Shown here piece after piece: positions 42,988 through 43,631 of a stretch of 43,631 nt of DNA. The first letter of the stretch is position 1; each line of letters starts with the position of its first letter. Location: the NCBI GenBank assembly GCA_947626475.1, contig CANQSK010000008.1, positions 1 through 43,631 of the forward strand, written 5' to 3'. Under the pieces are notes generated by a model, which saw only the letters and a program-made list of their open reading frames with translations, was not told the DNA's origin and did not search any database. The position numbers and the translations under genes were made by a program. Source of the DNA: an uncultured Lachnospiraceae bacterium (GTDB lineage Bacteria; Bacillota; Clostridia; Lachnospirales; Lachnospiraceae).

Positions 42988-43631
42988 TGAAGAAAACGGT
43001 TGCGTTGCTTTTAAGTTCTGTATTGATGATTTCTCTCGCAGCATGCGGGAGCGGTGCCGGTGCCTCCGGCACAGGAGAAAGCTCTGCCGCGGAAGATACG
43101 TCCCACAACGTGGCAGATTCCTCTTCTGATTCCGAGTCTGCCACGGACAGCCAGGCGGAAAATACCGCTGCTTCCGACGCGGATGATGAAGGGGAAGCCG
43201 CCACGGACACGCAGGCGTCTAACGACAGCGCCGATTCGGATGTCCCCGTGGTCTACATGACTACCGACATTTCCCCGGATGGTATGATGAATGTTTATAA
43301 AGCTCTGGGAGTGGAACTGACCGGCGACAACATCGCGGTGAAGCTCTCCACCGGCGAACCGCCGGCCAGCAATTACCTGGATCCGGATCTCATCCGCGAT
43401 CTGGTAGAGTATGTGGACGGCACCATTGTCGAGTGCAATACCGCTTACGGCGGCGCCCGCTCCGAGACAGCCATGCATTACCAGGTGGCGGAAGATCACG
43501 GCTTCACTGATCTGGGGAAAGGCTTTGTGATCATGGATGAGGACGGAGAATCCATGATTCTTCCTGTAGAGGGTGGCCAGAGGCTTAAGGAAAATTATGT
43601 AGGCGCGCATTTCGGTGATTTCGACGGGTTC
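42988..43631 (+). CDS. DUF362-type lipoprotein (3' end outside window)
   Basis: ATG at 42988 behind AAGGAG (42974-42979); 214 codons are in the window, with no stop. The signal peptide has lipobox SLAACG near residue 20, followed by a ~60-residue linker rich in Ser, Ala, Asp and Glu. The conserved part has VPVVYMTTDISPDGMMNVYK, ALGVELTGDNIAVKLSTGEP, VDGTIVECNTAYGGARSET and HYQVAEDHGF, which is the DUF362 pattern. The function of the family is unsettled; some members carry ferredoxin domains, which could lie beyond the window. It shares an upstream element with the esterase gene, so the two may respond to the same signal. Confidence 0.85.

Overview
The window is bacterial DNA, most likely from a gut-type Clostridia (Lachnospiraceae-like Firmicute). 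The reasons are Gram-positive style Shine-Dalgarno sites in front of nearly every gene, lipoprotein and Clostridia-typical families (CD1871A-type CXXC peptide, L25/Ctc, DUF362 lipoprotein), a pel locus of the Gram-positive type, and a gut-type reductase-terminated NRPS. No tRNA, rRNA, CRISPR array or insertion sequence was recognised. No gene-free stretch exceeds about 255 bases. All assignments come from reading the sequence; no search was run.

Layout. (1) 1-952, minus: 5' part of a secreted 5'-nucleotidase, cut by the window edge. (2) 1187-4132, plus: hybrid sensor kinase with two receiver domains. (3) 4202-21564, minus: a tightly packed 12-gene unit of about 17.4 kb. It reads pelD (fused to an SDR domain), pelE, two tandem PelA-deacetylase-like (DUF2194-type) genes, pelF, pelG, CotH-family lipoprotein, VTC polyphosphate-polymerase-like protein, DUF4956 membrane protein, DUF4832 putative glycosidase, DivIVA-like coiled-coil protein and a second CotH-family protein. 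It ends in a hairpin shared with the kinase gene. The core order matches the pelDEA(DA)FG loci of Gram-positive bacteria; the six genes after pelG extend it. (4) 21750-22690, minus: STAS protein and a degenerate HATPase-like partner. (5) 22848-26678, minus: ribosomal protein L25/Ctc, then a redox operon (PAP2 phosphatase, NapH/NosR-like polyferredoxin, CXXC peptide, membrane-anchored TlpA-like thioredoxin).

(6) 26928-37318, plus: a biosynthetic operon with a SnoaL-LytTR regulator, STAS protein, two-module NRPS (partial C-A-T-C-A-T-reductase), a MATE exporter fused to an RsbW-like ATPase domain, and an Sfp-type phosphopantetheinyl transferase. The predicted product is a dipeptide aldehyde, imine or pyrazinone. 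The NRPS reading frame is broken in its first adenylation domain, apparently by loss of 5 bases, so the product may not be made unless this is an assembly error. (7) 37572-39181, plus: XRE regulator, ImmA/IrrE protease and PIN-domain protein, toxin-antitoxin-like and visibly richer in A+T than the NRPS region. (8) 39428-43631, plus: LysR regulator, FMN-binding PNPOx-like protein, a lipoprotein made of two fused alpha/beta-hydrolases, and a DUF362 lipoprotein cut by the window end. The last two genes are preceded by the same 43-base dyad-containing element at exactly the same distance from a TATAAT box.

The strongest leads are the extended pel locus (exopolysaccharide genes linked with CotH, VTC and DUF4956), the MATE-ATPase fusion paired with a STAS protein in an NRPS operon, and the duplicated operator/promoter module.
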